Origin: Aerococcus tenax
GTDB lineage: Bacteria; Bacillota; Bacilli; Lactobacillales; Aerococcaceae
Assembly: GCF_003286645.3 (NCBI RefSeq)
Contig: NZ_CP127382.2
Span: forward strand, 1,054,001-1,118,000
Direction: 5' to 3'
Length of the DNA stretch: 64,000 nt
The notes beneath the pieces were generated by a model, which saw nothing but the letters and a program-made list of their open reading frames with translations, was not told where the DNA came from and did not search any database. Shown here in pieces: positions 21,163 to 30,488 of the stretch; position 1 is the first letter of the stretch, and every line of letters begins with the position of its first letter. The translations under genes were made by a program, and so were the position numbers.

Positions 21163-21375
21163 AAAAACCCTATGTATACAAAAAGGTATACATAGGGACG
21201 ATGGTTTCGCGGTTCCACCCTACTTCTAGCTCAGGCTAGCTCTTTTTTATTAATGCTCTAGTACGCCCTTCCAAGTGTTATCCGGCCTTTTCTCACTATC
21301 AAGGCTCACTTTGCAGATAGAAGACTTGTACTCCTTACTAGTTATCACATTAGTATATTATCATACTTATGATAC
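21163..21375 (-). promoter_or_regulatory. T-box leader of glyQS
   Basis: The minus strand carries the T-box core AGGGTGGAACCGCG at 21208-21221. A strong terminator hairpin follows (CCCTATGTATAC with its complement, 21168-21197) and then a GTTTTTC tract. An AGTA-box-like AGTAAGGAGTA sits at the 5' end of stem I, and GTACTAG closes it. A GGC triplet at 21285-21287 could be the glycine specifier, but I could not fold the loop with certainty. Uncharged tRNA-Gly should switch this to antitermination. Confidence 0.93.
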
Positions 21376-21390
21376 TTCACGACTTCTAAG

Positions 21391-22158
21391 CTAGTCAAGC
21401 GGATTGGAAAAATTCGCCAATTTATCGATAAAGCTTTTGCTTTTCAGGTGCAAGCCCACATATTCATCATATAAATCATCGATTGCTCGGCGAATCATGG
21501 CTTGACTTTGGCTATTTAACTGAATGCTTTGTAATTTGGAAAAGTTGATTTGACTGAACAGTTTGATGAAATGTGCCGCCCGGGCCGGCCAATGGAGCCT
21601 TCTGGGATCCCTATCGAAATGCTCTTGACACAATAAGCCATCATAAGCGATGGAAAAATCAAAAATCCCCTGGTCCTCTTGGCAGATTTGACAAGCATGT
21701 AGTTGGGGCATGACCCCAAATTTAGCCAAGAGCTGAACTTCTAAAATATTAGAAATGATGGCAGGATTAAAGCCTGTTTCAATCTTATCTAAGGCCTGTT
21801 CAAGTTGAGTAAAGAGTACCTGGTCGACTTCTCTATCCGGCATAGAGGCGTCCACTAAATGGCAGAGATAGCTGGCATAAGCCATCGCTTCTAAATCACT
21901 CATGGTATGCTTGGGAAAAGTCATCGATTTGACTTCTTTAAGAAAGGAAAAACCCCGGTCATTGATCGTACCAATATATTCCGCCCTAACAAAGGCAAAG
22001 CTAGGTTGCTTTAACACATTGTTAGGTTTATGAATATTACGAACAAAAAACATGCGCTTGCCATAGGGTTGAGTAAAAATCTTAACCAGCAAATCTTTTT
22101 CCTTATAGGGCCTTTGATAGAGAACAATCCCCGGAAAAGTAGCTTGATTGATGGTCAT
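21391..22158 (-). CDS. recO: DNA repair protein RecO
   Basis: RecF-pathway mediator of 255 residues that loads RecA and anneals ssDNA. An N-terminal OB fold (GIVLYQRPYKEKDLLVKIFT) is followed by a helical domain with the zinc-type cysteine pattern C-x2-C near 155-158 (HACQICQ) and a later LLCQEH. It lies downstream of era, as in most Firmicutes. Its end abuts the glyQ leader, and a TTGACT within the last codons may be the glyQS promoter -35. Confidence 0.93.
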   Translation of the reverse strand: MTINQATFPGIVLYQRPYKEKDLLVKIFTQPYGKRMFFVRNIHKPNNVLKQPSFAFVRAEYIGTINDRGFSFLKEVKSMTFPKHTMSDLEAMAYASYLCHLVDASMPDREVDQVLFTQLEQALDKIETGFNPAIISNILEVQLLAKFGVMPQLHACQICQEDQGIFDFSIAYDGLLCQEHFDRDPRRLHWPARAAHFIKLFSQINFSKLQSIQLNSQSQAMIRRAIDDLYDEYVGLHLKSKSFIDKLANFSNPLD

Positions 22159-22191
22159 ATTCTCACTCTTTCTAGCGACTCCTAAAGTTTA

Positions 22192-23103
22192 TTAGTAATC
22201 AGTTTTTGGGCGGTAGCCAAAATCATTGAGCAAATTACGTTTATCACGCCAATGGGGTTGGACTTTTACCCACAATTCCAGAAAGGCCTTAGAACCGAGC
22301 AAGGTCTCTATCTCACGACGGGCATTGGATCCAATTTTCTTAATCATTGAACCATTTTTTCCGATAATGATGCCCTTTTGGCTCTTTCGCTCAACAATAA
22401 TATTGGCATAAACATGGACTTTGTTATACTCATCTTTTTGCATTTTGTCTACGGTTACCGCTACCGAATGGGGAATTTCTTCTCGGGTTAATTGCAAAAT
22501 TTGTTCCCGAATCATTTCACTGACAACAAAATATTCAGGGTGGTCAGTGACTTGATCCTCAGGGTAATATTGCGGACCAAGTGGCATTTCCTTGGTTAAC
22601 TCCTTGAGCAATTGGTCCACATTATCCCCTGTTAAAGCAGATAAGGGAATAATTTGATCAAAGATATCCTTATTTGGGATACTTTCTAAATAAGCCGCCA
22701 AGTCTTCCTTGTCTAATTGGTCGGTTTTATTCACTGCTAAGATCTTGGGCGTATCGTAAGCAGCAATTTTTTCCATAATGAAACGGTCACCTGGGCCAAT
22801 TTTTTCAGTGGAATTGACAAGCATTAAAATGACTTCAACCTCATCCAATGCAGAATAGGCACTTTTAACCATGTATTCCCCTAATTCATGCTTAGGTTTG
22901 TGAATTCCTGGGGTATCGATAAAGACAATTTGGACCTCATCGGTGGTATAAATGGCATGGATTTTGTTGCGGGTAGTCTGGGCCTTGTCACTCATAATGG
23001 CTACTTTTTGACCAATAATATGGTTAAGTAGGGTCGATTTCCCCACATTGGGACGTCCTACAATGGCTACAAAGCCTGAATGATAATTATTTTGATTGAA
23101 CAC
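22192..23103 (-). CDS. era: GTPase Era
   Basis: 16S rRNA-binding GTPase for 30S maturation. The 303 residues include GRPNVGKST (about 17-25), DTPGIHKPK (about 64-72) and NKTD (about 126), and the C-terminal KH domain with [13 protein letters not shown] (about 246-258). Middle gene of the ybeY-dgkA-era-recO run, with 18 bases to dgkA. Confidence 0.97.
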   Translation of the reverse strand: MFNQNNYHSGFVAIVGRPNVGKSTLLNHIIGQKVAIMSDKAQTTRNKIHAIYTTDEVQIVFIDTPGIHKPKHELGEYMVKSAYSALDEVEVILMLVNSTEKIGPGDRFIMEKIAAYDTPKILAVNKTDQLDKEDLAAYLESIPNKDIFDQIIPLSALTGDNVDQLLKELTKEMPLGPQYYPEDQVTDHPEYFVVSEMIREQILQLTREEIPHSVAVTVDKMQKDEYNKVHVYANIIVERKSQKGIIIGKNGSMIKKIGSNARREIETLLGSKAFLELWVKVQPHWRDKRNLLNDFGYRPKTDY

Positions 23104-23121
23104 AAGTAGTCCTTTCTAAAT

Positions 23122-23547
23122 TTAAAAGAGAAGTGCTAATAGATAAGGCGTGAAAATAATTATACCAATCACTACCGAAAAAATAGATGTGAGCAAGACT
23201 AAACCAGCAGCCACATCCTTAATATGTTTTGCAATCGGATGATATTGGTAGTTGGTGGTTAAATCGACCATCCATTCAAAACAAGTATTAATCATTTCAC
23301 AAGCCATAACCATAAGACAACAAAAAAGCAAAATGATAAATTCTAAGCGCTTAATTTTGAGCAAGAGTGCTAAACAAACCACTAAAAACAGTGAGGCGGT
23401 TTGGAATCGAAAATTACGTTCATGTTTAAAGGTGAATACGATTCCTTCACTAGCAAAGCCGAGTGACCGAATAAAAGACCGGTTTTTGAAGCGCTTATTC
23501 TTATAGTCTTCCTTGAGCTCTTTATTCTCTTTTGAGTCCATAGGCAT
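23122..23547 (-). CDS. dgkA: diacylglycerol/undecaprenol kinase family membrane protein
   Basis: Small integral membrane kinase of about 141 residues. In Gram-positives this family phosphorylates undecaprenol to recycle the lipid carrier. Three membrane helices are visible, and the active-site segment MACEMINTCFEWMVDL with its Glu and Asn residues is intact, followed by KHIKDVAAGLVLL. I chose the start at 23547 because AGAGAG lies 7 bases upstream; an ATG two codons later is also possible. It overlaps the end of ybeY by 26 bases. Confidence 0.9.
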   Translation of the reverse strand: MPMDSKENKELKEDYKNKRFKNRSFIRSLGFASEGIVFTFKHERNFRFQTASLFLVVCLALLLKIKRLEFIILLFCCLMVMACEMINTCFEWMVDLTTNYQYHPIAKHIKDVAAGLVLLTSIFSVVIGIIIFTPYLLALLF

Positions 23548-23998
23548 CCAAAATCTCTCTTTGTAGGCCAAACATTACTTTTTCATCTTCTGGCTCGATA
23601 TGGTCATAACCGTTCAAATGCAAAAAACCATGACAAGCTAGAAAACCTAGCTCCCGTTCTAATGAATGATTATATTCCTCTGCCTGACGTTTAGCCGTGT
23701 CTAAAGAAATAATCAAATCTCCTAATTCATAAGGCAAATCTTCTGGCCACTCAGCAATAGGACTATCGCCTTCGCTTTCATCGTTGATGGCAAAACTAAT
23801 CACGTCTGTTGGCCGGTCTTTCCCCCGGTAATCCCGGTTAATGGCGTGGATTTCATCATCGTGGACAATAGTCGCGGACATTTCCGTTTCTCGATTCAGC
23901 TCAAGTCGTTTTGCTGCTGCATCTAAGACCCCTAATATAATATTAACTTGATTTTCGCTTAGTTCTCCTGTTTTATCCTTGAATAAGACAGATAACAT
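23522..23998 (-). CDS. ybeY: endoribonuclease YbeY
   Basis: Metal-dependent RNase for rRNA maturation and quality control. The 158 residues end with the zinc motif HGFLHLNGYDH (three His, about 125-135), preceded by YRGKDRPTDVISF (about 57-69). Only 2 bases separate it from phoH, and it overlaps dgkA; a typical tightly packed operon. Confidence 0.97.
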   Translation of the reverse strand: MLSVLFKDKTGELSENQVNIILGVLDAAAKRLELNRETEMSATIVHDDEIHAINRDYRGKDRPTDVISFAINDESEGDSPIAEWPEDLPYELGDLIISLDTAKRQAEEYNHSLERELGFLACHGFLHLNGYDHIEPEDEKVMFGLQREILDAYGLKRE

Positions 23999-24000
23999 GC

Positions 24001-24990
24001 CTATTCACCTCCATGTTTCCTTTGTTCAGCTTCTTTATCATAGGCTTTAATAATTGCTGAAACCACTGGATGTCTGACGACATCATCGGTATCAAAATAG
24101 ACAAAACGGATGTTATCAACACCCTTGATAATGTTTTCGGCATCAGTAAGTCCTGACTTTATTCCTCTAGGGAGATCGATTTGAGTTTTATCGCCGTTGA
24201 CAATCATTTTTGACCCGAAACCTAAACGAGTCAAGAACATTTTCATTTGCGCCTTAGTCGTGTTTTGTGCTTCGTCTAAAATCACAAAAGCATCGTCTAA
24301 GGTCCTACCGCGCATATAAGCTAAGGGAGCAATTTCAATGACCCCTCGCTCCAACAATCGTTCAGTATGGTCAGCACCATAGATAGTATATAGGGCATCA
24401 TAGATAGGTCTAAGGTAAGGATCAACTTTTTCTTTTAAATCCCCTGGTAGGAAACCCAAACTCTCACCAGCTTCAACTGCAGGACGGGTGAGTATAATAC
24501 GTTTAACCTGGCCCTTTTTTAAGGCAGAAACGGCCATAACTACTGCTAAAAAGGTTTTCCCCGTTCCGGCAGGTCCGATACCAAATGTTAGTGGGTTAGC
24601 CTTAATAGCATCAATATATTGTTTTTGCCCAAAAGTTTTAGGTTGGATAATCTTGCCATCATAGCTTTTTCCAATTGCCTGGTCATATAAGTCGATAAAA
24701 GTATCGAGTTGACCATTATTAGCCATTTTGATGGCTGTAATAATGTCACGTTCTCCAATCGTTTTGCCCTTATTGATCAATACTTCAAGAGATTGAATAA
24801 TTTCTGCTACTGTTTCAATCGTATCACTAGCGCCAATGAGTTCTAATTTATCACCACGAGCATTGATTTGTAAAGTATAGGATTCTTCGATCAAACGCAA
24901 ATGCCGGTCATGGATTCCATATAAAGTTAGAGCTATCGCTGGATCCTTTAATTGAATGGTCTTAGTAGTCAGTGACTGTGTCAAAAGCAA
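24001..24990 (-). CDS. phoH: PhoH-family ATPase
   Basis: PhoH-like P-loop protein of 329 residues, always found next to ybeY and probably active in RNA metabolism. GPAGTGKT (Walker A) is near 140 and VILDEAQN (Walker B) near 236. The start is a TTG with AAAAGGGGG upstream. The exact biochemical role of the family is not settled. Confidence 0.93.
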   Translation of the reverse strand: MLLTQSLTTKTIQLKDPAIALTLYGIHDRHLRLIEESYTLQINARGDKLELIGASDTIETVAEIIQSLEVLINKGKTIGERDIITAIKMANNGQLDTFIDLYDQAIGKSYDGKIIQPKTFGQKQYIDAIKANPLTFGIGPAGTGKTFLAVVMAVSALKKGQVKRIILTRPAVEAGESLGFLPGDLKEKVDPYLRPIYDALYTIYGADHTERLLERGVIEIAPLAYMRGRTLDDAFVILDEAQNTTKAQMKMFLTRLGFGSKMIVNGDKTQIDLPRGIKSGLTDAENIIKGVDNIRFVYFDTDDVVRHPVVSAIIKAYDKEAEQRKHGGE

Positions 24991-25107
24991 TCTGCCCCCT
25001 TTTAATTGATAAGATTAGTATAGCAAAAGGCGTTTAAAAAATCGAATAATGAAACAGAACTTCTGCCTTTCATTCAGTAGAAGAATTACAGAGGCCTTGC
25101 CCATATA

Positions 25108-25137
25108 AAAAGGAGTTGGATCAACGCTCCAACTCCC
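25108..25137 (-). terminator. terminator after yqeY
   Basis: GGAGTTGGA and TCCAACTCC form a perfect 9-bp stem. A TTTTTAT tract follows on the minus strand, so the rpsU-yqeY unit ends before phoH. Confidence 0.87.
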
Positions 25138-25145
25138 CTATACTT

Positions 25146-25589
25146 CTATGATAGCAAGGATTTTGCTACTTTTTGAATTTGATTACCATCCGCTTGACCT
25201 TTCAGTTTAGCTACGGCTGTGCCCATAACTTTTCCGAAGTCTTTCATTGAACTGGCACCTACTTGATCAATAACTTCCTTAACTGCTTGGGTAATTTCTT
25301 CTTCAGAAAGTTGTTTTGGTAGGTAGTTTTCAACGATTTCTATTTCTTTAGCGGTTTGGTCAGCTAAGTCATCTCTTCCAGCTTCATGAAATTCATTCAC
25401 AGAATCTTTTCTTTGTTTCAATTCTCTAGATAAGATGCTTAGTTCTTCATCATCCGTTAACGCTTCTTCTTTGTCAATTTCGGCTTTTTGTAAAGCGCCC
25501 TTTAACATGCGAATAACGGATAAACGGAATTTATCTTTAGCTTTCATGGCTTCTTTCATATCTTGATTTAATTGATCAATTTTTGCCAT
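25146..25589 (-). CDS. yqeY: GatB/YqeY domain protein
   Basis: Stand-alone 147-residue helical protein related to the tail domain of GatB, which contacts tRNA in the amidotransferase. Signatures: LNQDMKEAMKAKDK at the start and SSMKDFGKVMGTAVAKLKGQADG near 113-135. It is downstream of rpsU, the standard Firmicutes pairing. The cellular function is not established. Confidence 0.93.
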   Translation of the reverse strand: MAKIDQLNQDMKEAMKAKDKFRLSVIRMLKGALQKAEIDKEEALTDDEELSILSRELKQRKDSVNEFHEAGRDDLADQTAKEIEIVENYLPKQLSEEEITQAVKEVIDQVGASSMKDFGKVMGTAVAKLKGQADGNQIQKVAKSLLS

Positions 25590-25625
25590 GAGGCGCCTCC
25601 AATCTGTCCTTTAGGTTATGCACGA

Positions 25626-25799
25626 TTAGAATTTACGTTTACGAGCAGCTTCCGATTTTTTCTTACGGCGAACTGATGGTTTTTCATAATATTCACGTTT
25701 GCGTGCTTCACGTAAGGTGCCGGATTTTGAAACCGAGCGTTTAAAGCGACGAAGAGCGTCATCAATAGATTCGTTTTTACGAACTACAGTCTTTGACAT
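25626..25799 (-). CDS. rpsU: 30S ribosomal protein S21
   Basis: Basic 57-residue small-subunit protein. The sequence starts with the canonical [20 protein letters not shown] and ends in a Lys/Arg-rich tail. The ATG at 25799 has GGGGAGG upstream; the open frame extends 14 codons further but those residues are not part of the family. A strong promoter lies about 60 bases upstream. Confidence 0.97.
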   Translation of the reverse strand: MSKTVVRKNESIDDALRRFKRSVSKSGTLREARKREYYEKPSVRRKKKSEAARKRKF

Positions 25800-25862
25800 G
25801 GTATATACCTCCCCTCGTTTCATCCTTACCATTTCCTCCACTTTAGGAAATGTACAAAGTTG

Positions 25863-25891
25863 ATTATAACGAATAATCGAAAGTCAGTCAA
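25863..25891 (-). promoter_or_regulatory. rpsU promoter
   Basis: On the minus strand TTGACT (25886-25891) and TATAAT (25863-25868) are 17 bases apart, a near-consensus housekeeping promoter. A 14-bp perfect palindrome, ACTTTAATTAAAGT, sits just upstream at 25897-25910. Confidence 0.87.
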
Positions 25892-25956
25892 TCTTAACTT
25901 TAATTAAAGTAAGGGTCAAAAGCTAAGTTATTGGCATAAAGTATAAATTTTTTTAA

Positions 25957-26889
25957 TTATTGCCAAGCTAAATTAAAAATTGTTTGGAAAAATTCCGCAT
26001 GTTTGACATCATAAACCACATCGACTAAACGACCATTTTCGTCCTCATAGGTCTGCCCTTGATTAATCCCCTTGGTGGCGACCTTGGCCTTTAAGGCATG
26101 CTTCTTTGTCAATGAAGGATCAATATAGGAAATGGCTGTCAACACATCCCAAAGATAATAAGTCGAATTTGAGACTTGGTGAACTAATGGGGGCACTAAG
26201 GCATAGCAGTTACCTAGAAAATCAATCCCTAAATTTTTCCGTTCTTTAGCCCAAGCCTGACGTATCGGTATTGTTAGAGGAACCTTTTCGGTACTTTCTA
26301 AGGCAACGATATCAATAGGGAATGCTTCTTGAAATACCCGTTCGACTGCCTCTGGATCCCAAAAAGCATTCCATTCAGCTGAACCATCATGCTCAGGTTC
26401 GAGGACATTACCCTTTGCTTGAAAGGCGCCGCCCATCCAATATAATTTATTAATTTTAGTAGCAATACTTGAATCAGTATCTAGTGCTAGCGCTAAGTCA
26501 GACAAAGGACCTGTAAAGACAAGATCAATAGCTTGGTCAGCGGATTTAAGAATATCAACCAGTTGCAAGTGGGCCGCTTGATCAACTATTAATTTTTGAC
26601 TGATTTCATATTCATTTAAAACGGGTAAGGCATCTACAGTAAAGGCATGTTCACGCCATTCCTTAGGAAAAGGATTCTTAGGTCGAGCCACTGAGGGAGC
26701 GATTTTGATTGCTTTACCTGGCGCAAAACGGTTCAAGATCTTCTCAGATGCAGATAAAGCCGGTTCTAAATAGCAATCACCTGGAACCACACCCACACCC
26801 TGGATTTCAATATCTTTAGCCTGACTTAATAAAAATAATGCTACTAAATCATCAACTGCACCGTCGTGATTAAAATATATTTGTCGCAT
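25957..26889 (-). CDS. nucleoside hydrolase
   Basis: Inosine-uridine preferring type N-glycosidase of 310 residues that splits ribonucleosides to base and ribose. The N-terminal calcium/ribose loop is NHDGAVDD, so the first Asp of the classic DxDxxxDD is Asn. FTGPLSDLA (about 120), MGGAF (about 153), EHDGSAEWNAFWDP (about 165-178) and a final WDVLTA are also visible. The ATG at 26889 has AAAGGAGG upstream. Last gene of the nucleoside ABC importer operon, which fits cleavage of imported nucleosides. Confidence 0.92.
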   Translation of the reverse strand: MRQIYFNHDGAVDDLVALFLLSQAKDIEIQGVGVVPGDCYLEPALSASEKILNRFAPGKAIKIAPSVARPKNPFPKEWREHAFTVDALPVLNEYEISQKLIVDQAAHLQLVDILKSADQAIDLVFTGPLSDLALALDTDSSIATKINKLYWMGGAFQAKGNVLEPEHDGSAEWNAFWDPEAVERVFQEAFPIDIVALESTEKVPLTIPIRQAWAKERKNLGIDFLGNCYALVPPLVHQVSNSTYYLWDVLTAISYIDPSLTKKHALKAKVATKGINQGQTYEDENGRLVDVVYDVKHAEFFQTIFNLAWQ

Positions 26890-26907
26890 TAATATCCTCC
26901 TTTTCAT

Positions 26908-27864
26908 TTATTTACTCTTTACATAGGTTACTCCATTGGCTTTAGGGCCAACCGATTTACCTATAAAGAAAACCACTGTCACTAAGGTAATTAAATAAGG
27001 TAATATTTGCAACCAAAGATCTGGAATTCCTGATAGCCCAGGAATATAGTTACTTGCATAGCCTAGAGCTTGGGCAAGTCCAAAAAATACCGCTGAGAGA
27101 GTCGCACCAATCGGGTGCCAATGTCCAAAAATCATGGCTGCTAAAGCCATATAACCTTGACCAGAAATAGTCGTCACAGCAAACTCATTAGCAATCGCCT
27201 GAGACTGGATGGCGCCACCGATGCCTCCCAGAAAACCTGAAATCAAAACTCCAGCATACTTCATCGCGTAAACATTTATCCCTAAGCTTTCAGCGGTTAG
27301 AGGAGACTCCCCTACTGAACGTAAACGTAAACCGAAGCGAGTCTTAAATAAAACTAGCCAAGCGATAAGCGCGAGGAAAAAACTAAACCAGGCAACTGGA
27401 GGAGTATTTACAAAAAGAATCGGTCCGATTAGGGGAATTTTACTGAGAAATGTAAGGGTTCGATTAATAAAAGGAACAGCCAAAGGTCCGGTTTGTGCTG
27501 AACCTGTAAGTGCACGGCATAGAAAGACAGTTAAGGCTGGAGCAGCCAGATTTAACACCGTTCCTGATATGGTGTGGTCAGCGCGCAAATGAATAGTCGC
27601 TACTGCATGGAGAGCAGAATAAATCAGGCCAAATAATCCGGCGATGATTAAGGAAATCCACGGGGACCAAGAGCCAAATTGAGGGGCTAGGAAGAAATTC
27701 GATAAGGCACCAGAAAAAGCACCAATGACCATAATCCCCTCTAAACCAATGTTCACTACACCGGATCTCTCAGAAAAAGTACCGCCAATGGCTGTCAAGA
27801 TTAAAGGGGCTGCGTATAACAAAGCATTAGAAACTAATAATTGTAGCATATCAATTAGTGACAT
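26908..27864 (-). CDS. nupC: nucleoside ABC transporter permease NupC
   Basis: Membrane subunit of 318 residues with about eight hydrophobic helices. It belongs to the BPD_transp_2 permease family used by BmpA-type nucleoside importers, shown by FSERSGVVNIGLEGIMVIGAF near 28-48 and ITLRADHTISG-like loops. 3 bases from nupB and 18 from the hydrolase. Confidence 0.92.
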   Translation of the reverse strand: MSLIDMLQLLVSNALLYAAPLILTAIGGTFSERSGVVNIGLEGIMVIGAFSGALSNFFLAPQFGSWSPWISLIIAGLFGLIYSALHAVATIHLRADHTISGTVLNLAAPALTVFLCRALTGSAQTGPLAVPFINRTLTFLSKIPLIGPILFVNTPPVAWFSFFLALIAWLVLFKTRFGLRLRSVGESPLTAESLGINVYAMKYAGVLISGFLGGIGGAIQSQAIANEFAVTTISGQGYMALAAMIFGHWHPIGATLSAVFFGLAQALGYASNYIPGLSGIPDLWLQILPYLITLVTVVFFIGKSVGPKANGVTYVKSK

Positions 27865-27867
27865 TTT

Positions 27868-28944
27868 TTACTCCTTTCCCTTGACTTGTTTAATGGCTTG
27901 CAACTTATTTTTTGCCCAATCAACAATGTAGGCTGTCCCGACAAAAAAGATTATACATGCGATGACCACTTGGGCCATTTCATCAGGAACCCCTGCACTA
28001 TTGGGCATAAAACGCGATCCCACATTTAGAATACCAAAGAGTAAAGCTGATAGGAAAATGCCTAGTGGATGATTCATTCCTAACAAAGCAACAGCAATAC
28101 CATTAAACCCTTCACTAGGAAGTGTTCCTTGAATCGTTATCCCTTGAAAAGTCCCTAAGCCAGTAATCACACCACCAACACCTGCACATAGGCCAGATAA
28201 AGTCATGGTTAAGATAATATTTTCTTTAATTGACATTCCAGCGTAACGACTAGCTTCCGGATTTAGGCCAATCGACCGGGTTTCAAACCCTTTTATAGTT
28301 TTATTTATATATAAGTGGTATAAAGCCATAAAAATAAAGGCAATAAATATTCCTAGATTTAACCGTGAGCCATTACTTAATTCACTGAGCCATTTTAAAG
28401 ATAAACTAGCATTTTCAGTCATTTCCGGTGTTTTCAATTGGCTTCCCAAAGGGCCTCGGATAATCCAGTTGGTAAGATACAGGGCAATATAATTCAGCAT
28501 AATGGTGGTAATCACTTCATTACTGCCACGCCAAGCTTTGAAAGCGCCTACTAAACATCCCCAAAAACCTCCAGCAAAAGCTCCTACTAGAAAGCATAGT
28601 GGGACTAGGGCTATTCGCGGTAAATCGGGGTTGGCTAGGGCAAACCAAACGGAAGCAATCCAACCTAATAAGTACTGACCTGGAATACCAATGTTAAAAA
28701 AATTAGCCTTAGCAGCTAGAGCAAATGATAAACCAGTAAAAGTTAAAACGGTCGCTTCACGAAAGGCCTCTCCTAAGAAATAAGGACCAGTGATCACTTT
28801 CCCGATCATCGCTTGGTAAGCAAGGATCGGATTGTAACCGAAGAATAGCATAATTAAAGCCCCAACAAAAAATCCTAGAACAATCGATAACAAGGAAATA
28901 ATTAAGGCATAGGACATCTTTTTACTATTATTCACCGTTCTCAC
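27868..28944 (-). CDS. nupB: nucleoside ABC transporter permease NupB
   Basis: Second permease of the same family, 358 residues and about nine membrane helices. Family features include KANFFNIGIPGQYLLG near 79-94 and GSNEVITTIMLNYIALYL near 139-156. It overlaps the ATPase gene by 17 bases. It should form the transmembrane heterodimer with NupC. Confidence 0.92.
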   Translation of the reverse strand: MRTVNNSKKMSYALIISLLSIVLGFFVGALIMLFFGYNPILAYQAMIGKVITGPYFLGEAFREATVLTFTGLSFALAAKANFFNIGIPGQYLLGWIASVWFALANPDLPRIALVPLCFLVGAFAGGFWGCLVGAFKAWRGSNEVITTIMLNYIALYLTNWIIRGPLGSQLKTPEMTENASLSLKWLSELSNGSRLNLGIFIAFIFMALYHLYINKTIKGFETRSIGLNPEASRYAGMSIKENIILTMTLSGLCAGVGGVITGLGTFQGITIQGTLPSEGFNGIAVALLGMNHPLGIFLSALLFGILNVGSRFMPNSAGVPDEMAQVVIACIIFFVGTAYIVDWAKNKLQAIKQVKGKE

Positions 28945-30484
28945 CTACTTTTTCTAATGTGTCAATTGATTCTCCAGCCATCAATAAACCTAATTCGGTT
29001 TCGTTGGTCTCCTGGCTATCCACAATACCAGTAATTTGTCCCTGATGAATAACAGCAATACGATCAGATAAAGACATCAACTCATCCAATTCTTGGCTGA
29101 CTAAGAGAATAGCCTTCCCTTTACCTCTCTCTTCCAATAATCTTTCATGAACCTCTTCAACCGCGCCAATATCTAATCCTCGAGTAGGCTGAGCAGCAAT
29201 CAAGACTTTGGGGTGGTTTTCAAGTTCACGGGCAATAACAATTTTCTGTTGGTTTCCTCCAGATAACTGACTAGCCTTTGCCGAAATATTAGGAATAGCA
29301 ATATGGTACTTATTGACTAGGTCTTTAGCATTATTTTCAATCACATCAGAGCGCATTAACAAATTTTTACTAAAGGGTTTTTGATAGTAATTACGTAAAA
29401 TAAAGTTATCAGAAATAGGCATTGCTAAGATTAAGCCGCGTTTATGGCGATCTTCAGGAATATGTCCCATCCCCTTTTCAGCGATCTGGCGAGTATTATC
29501 ATGGGTAATTTCTTCTCCATCTAAATAAATATGTCCCAGAGTCGCTTCACTTAATCCGGTTAAAACATCGATCAATTCACTTTGACCATTACCATCAATA
29601 CCAGCGATTCCCAGTATTTCGCCCGCAAACAAGTTTAAATTGACCCCTCTTAGGATCGGTTGATGACGTTTTTCCAGGACTAGATCTTTTATCTTTAGGA
29701 CTTCATTACCTAGCTGGGAAGCTTCTTTATTTACATGGATTTGCACCTTACGACCTACCATCATATCGGCGAGTTCTTGTTCACTGACCTCGTCCACATC
29801 AACGGTGGCAATTTTTTTACCACGACGAATAATGGTGCAACGGTCTGCAGCAGCCTTGATTTCACTTAACTTATGAGAAATAAGAATAATTGCTTTTCCT
29901 TTAGCCGCTAAATGACGTAAAGTTTTTATCAATTCAGTGATCTCTTGCGGGGTTAAGACACCAGTCGGTTCATCTAATATCAGAATATCAACATCCCGGT
30001 AGAGTAATTTTAATATTTCAACTCTTTGTTGCATACCTACAGAGATGTCTTTAATTTTCGCTCTTGGGTCAACTTTTAAATCATACTTCTCACTGAGTTC
30101 ACTGACAACTTTTTCACTATCCTCTTTCTTTAAAAAGCCATGCTGGGTGATTTCAGCACCCAGCATAATATTTTCAGTCACAGTAAAATCATCAATAAGC
30201 ATGAAGTGTTGGTGAACCATGCCGATCCCCTTTTCATAGGCAATTGCTGGTGAGCTAACCGTCACCTGTTCTTGGTTGATAAGAATCTCGCCACTAGTTG
30301 GGGTCAATAAACCTGTCAAAATATTCATCAAGGTTGATTTTCCTGCCCCATTTTCGCCCAATAAAGCATGAATTTCACCTTGCTTAACATTAAAGGAAAT
30401 ATGATCATTTGCAGTAAAATCGCCAAATTTTTTACTGATATCTTTAATTTCTAATGCTAAATTCTGTTTTGACACGATATTCAT
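28928..30484 (-). CDS. nupA: nucleoside ABC transporter ATPase NupA
   Basis: Double ABC ATPase of 518 residues. The first half has LLGENGAGKST (Walker A) and LILDEPTGVLTP (Walker B). The second half keeps GIDGNGQSE in place of a classic Walker A and has LSGGNQQKIVIARE as the signature, the usual asymmetry of sugar/nucleoside importers. Between bmpA (4-base gap) and nupB (overlap). Confidence 0.94.
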   Translation of the reverse strand: MNIVSKQNLALEIKDISKKFGDFTANDHISFNVKQGEIHALLGENGAGKSTLMNILTGLLTPTSGEILINQEQVTVSSPAIAYEKGIGMVHQHFMLIDDFTVTENIMLGAEITQHGFLKKEDSEKVVSELSEKYDLKVDPRAKIKDISVGMQQRVEILKLLYRDVDILILDEPTGVLTPQEITELIKTLRHLAAKGKAIILISHKLSEIKAAADRCTIIRRGKKIATVDVDEVSEQELADMMVGRKVQIHVNKEASQLGNEVLKIKDLVLEKRHQPILRGVNLNLFAGEILGIAGIDGNGQSELIDVLTGLSEATLGHIYLDGEEITHDNTRQIAEKGMGHIPEDRHKRGLILAMPISDNFILRNYYQKPFSKNLLMRSDVIENNAKDLVNKYHIAIPNISAKASQLSGGNQQKIVIARELENHPKVLIAAQPTRGLDIGAVEEVHERLLEERGKGKAILLVSQELDELMSLSDRIAVIHQGQITGIVDSQETNETELGLLMAGESIDTLEKVGENGE

Positions 30485-30488
30485 CCTT

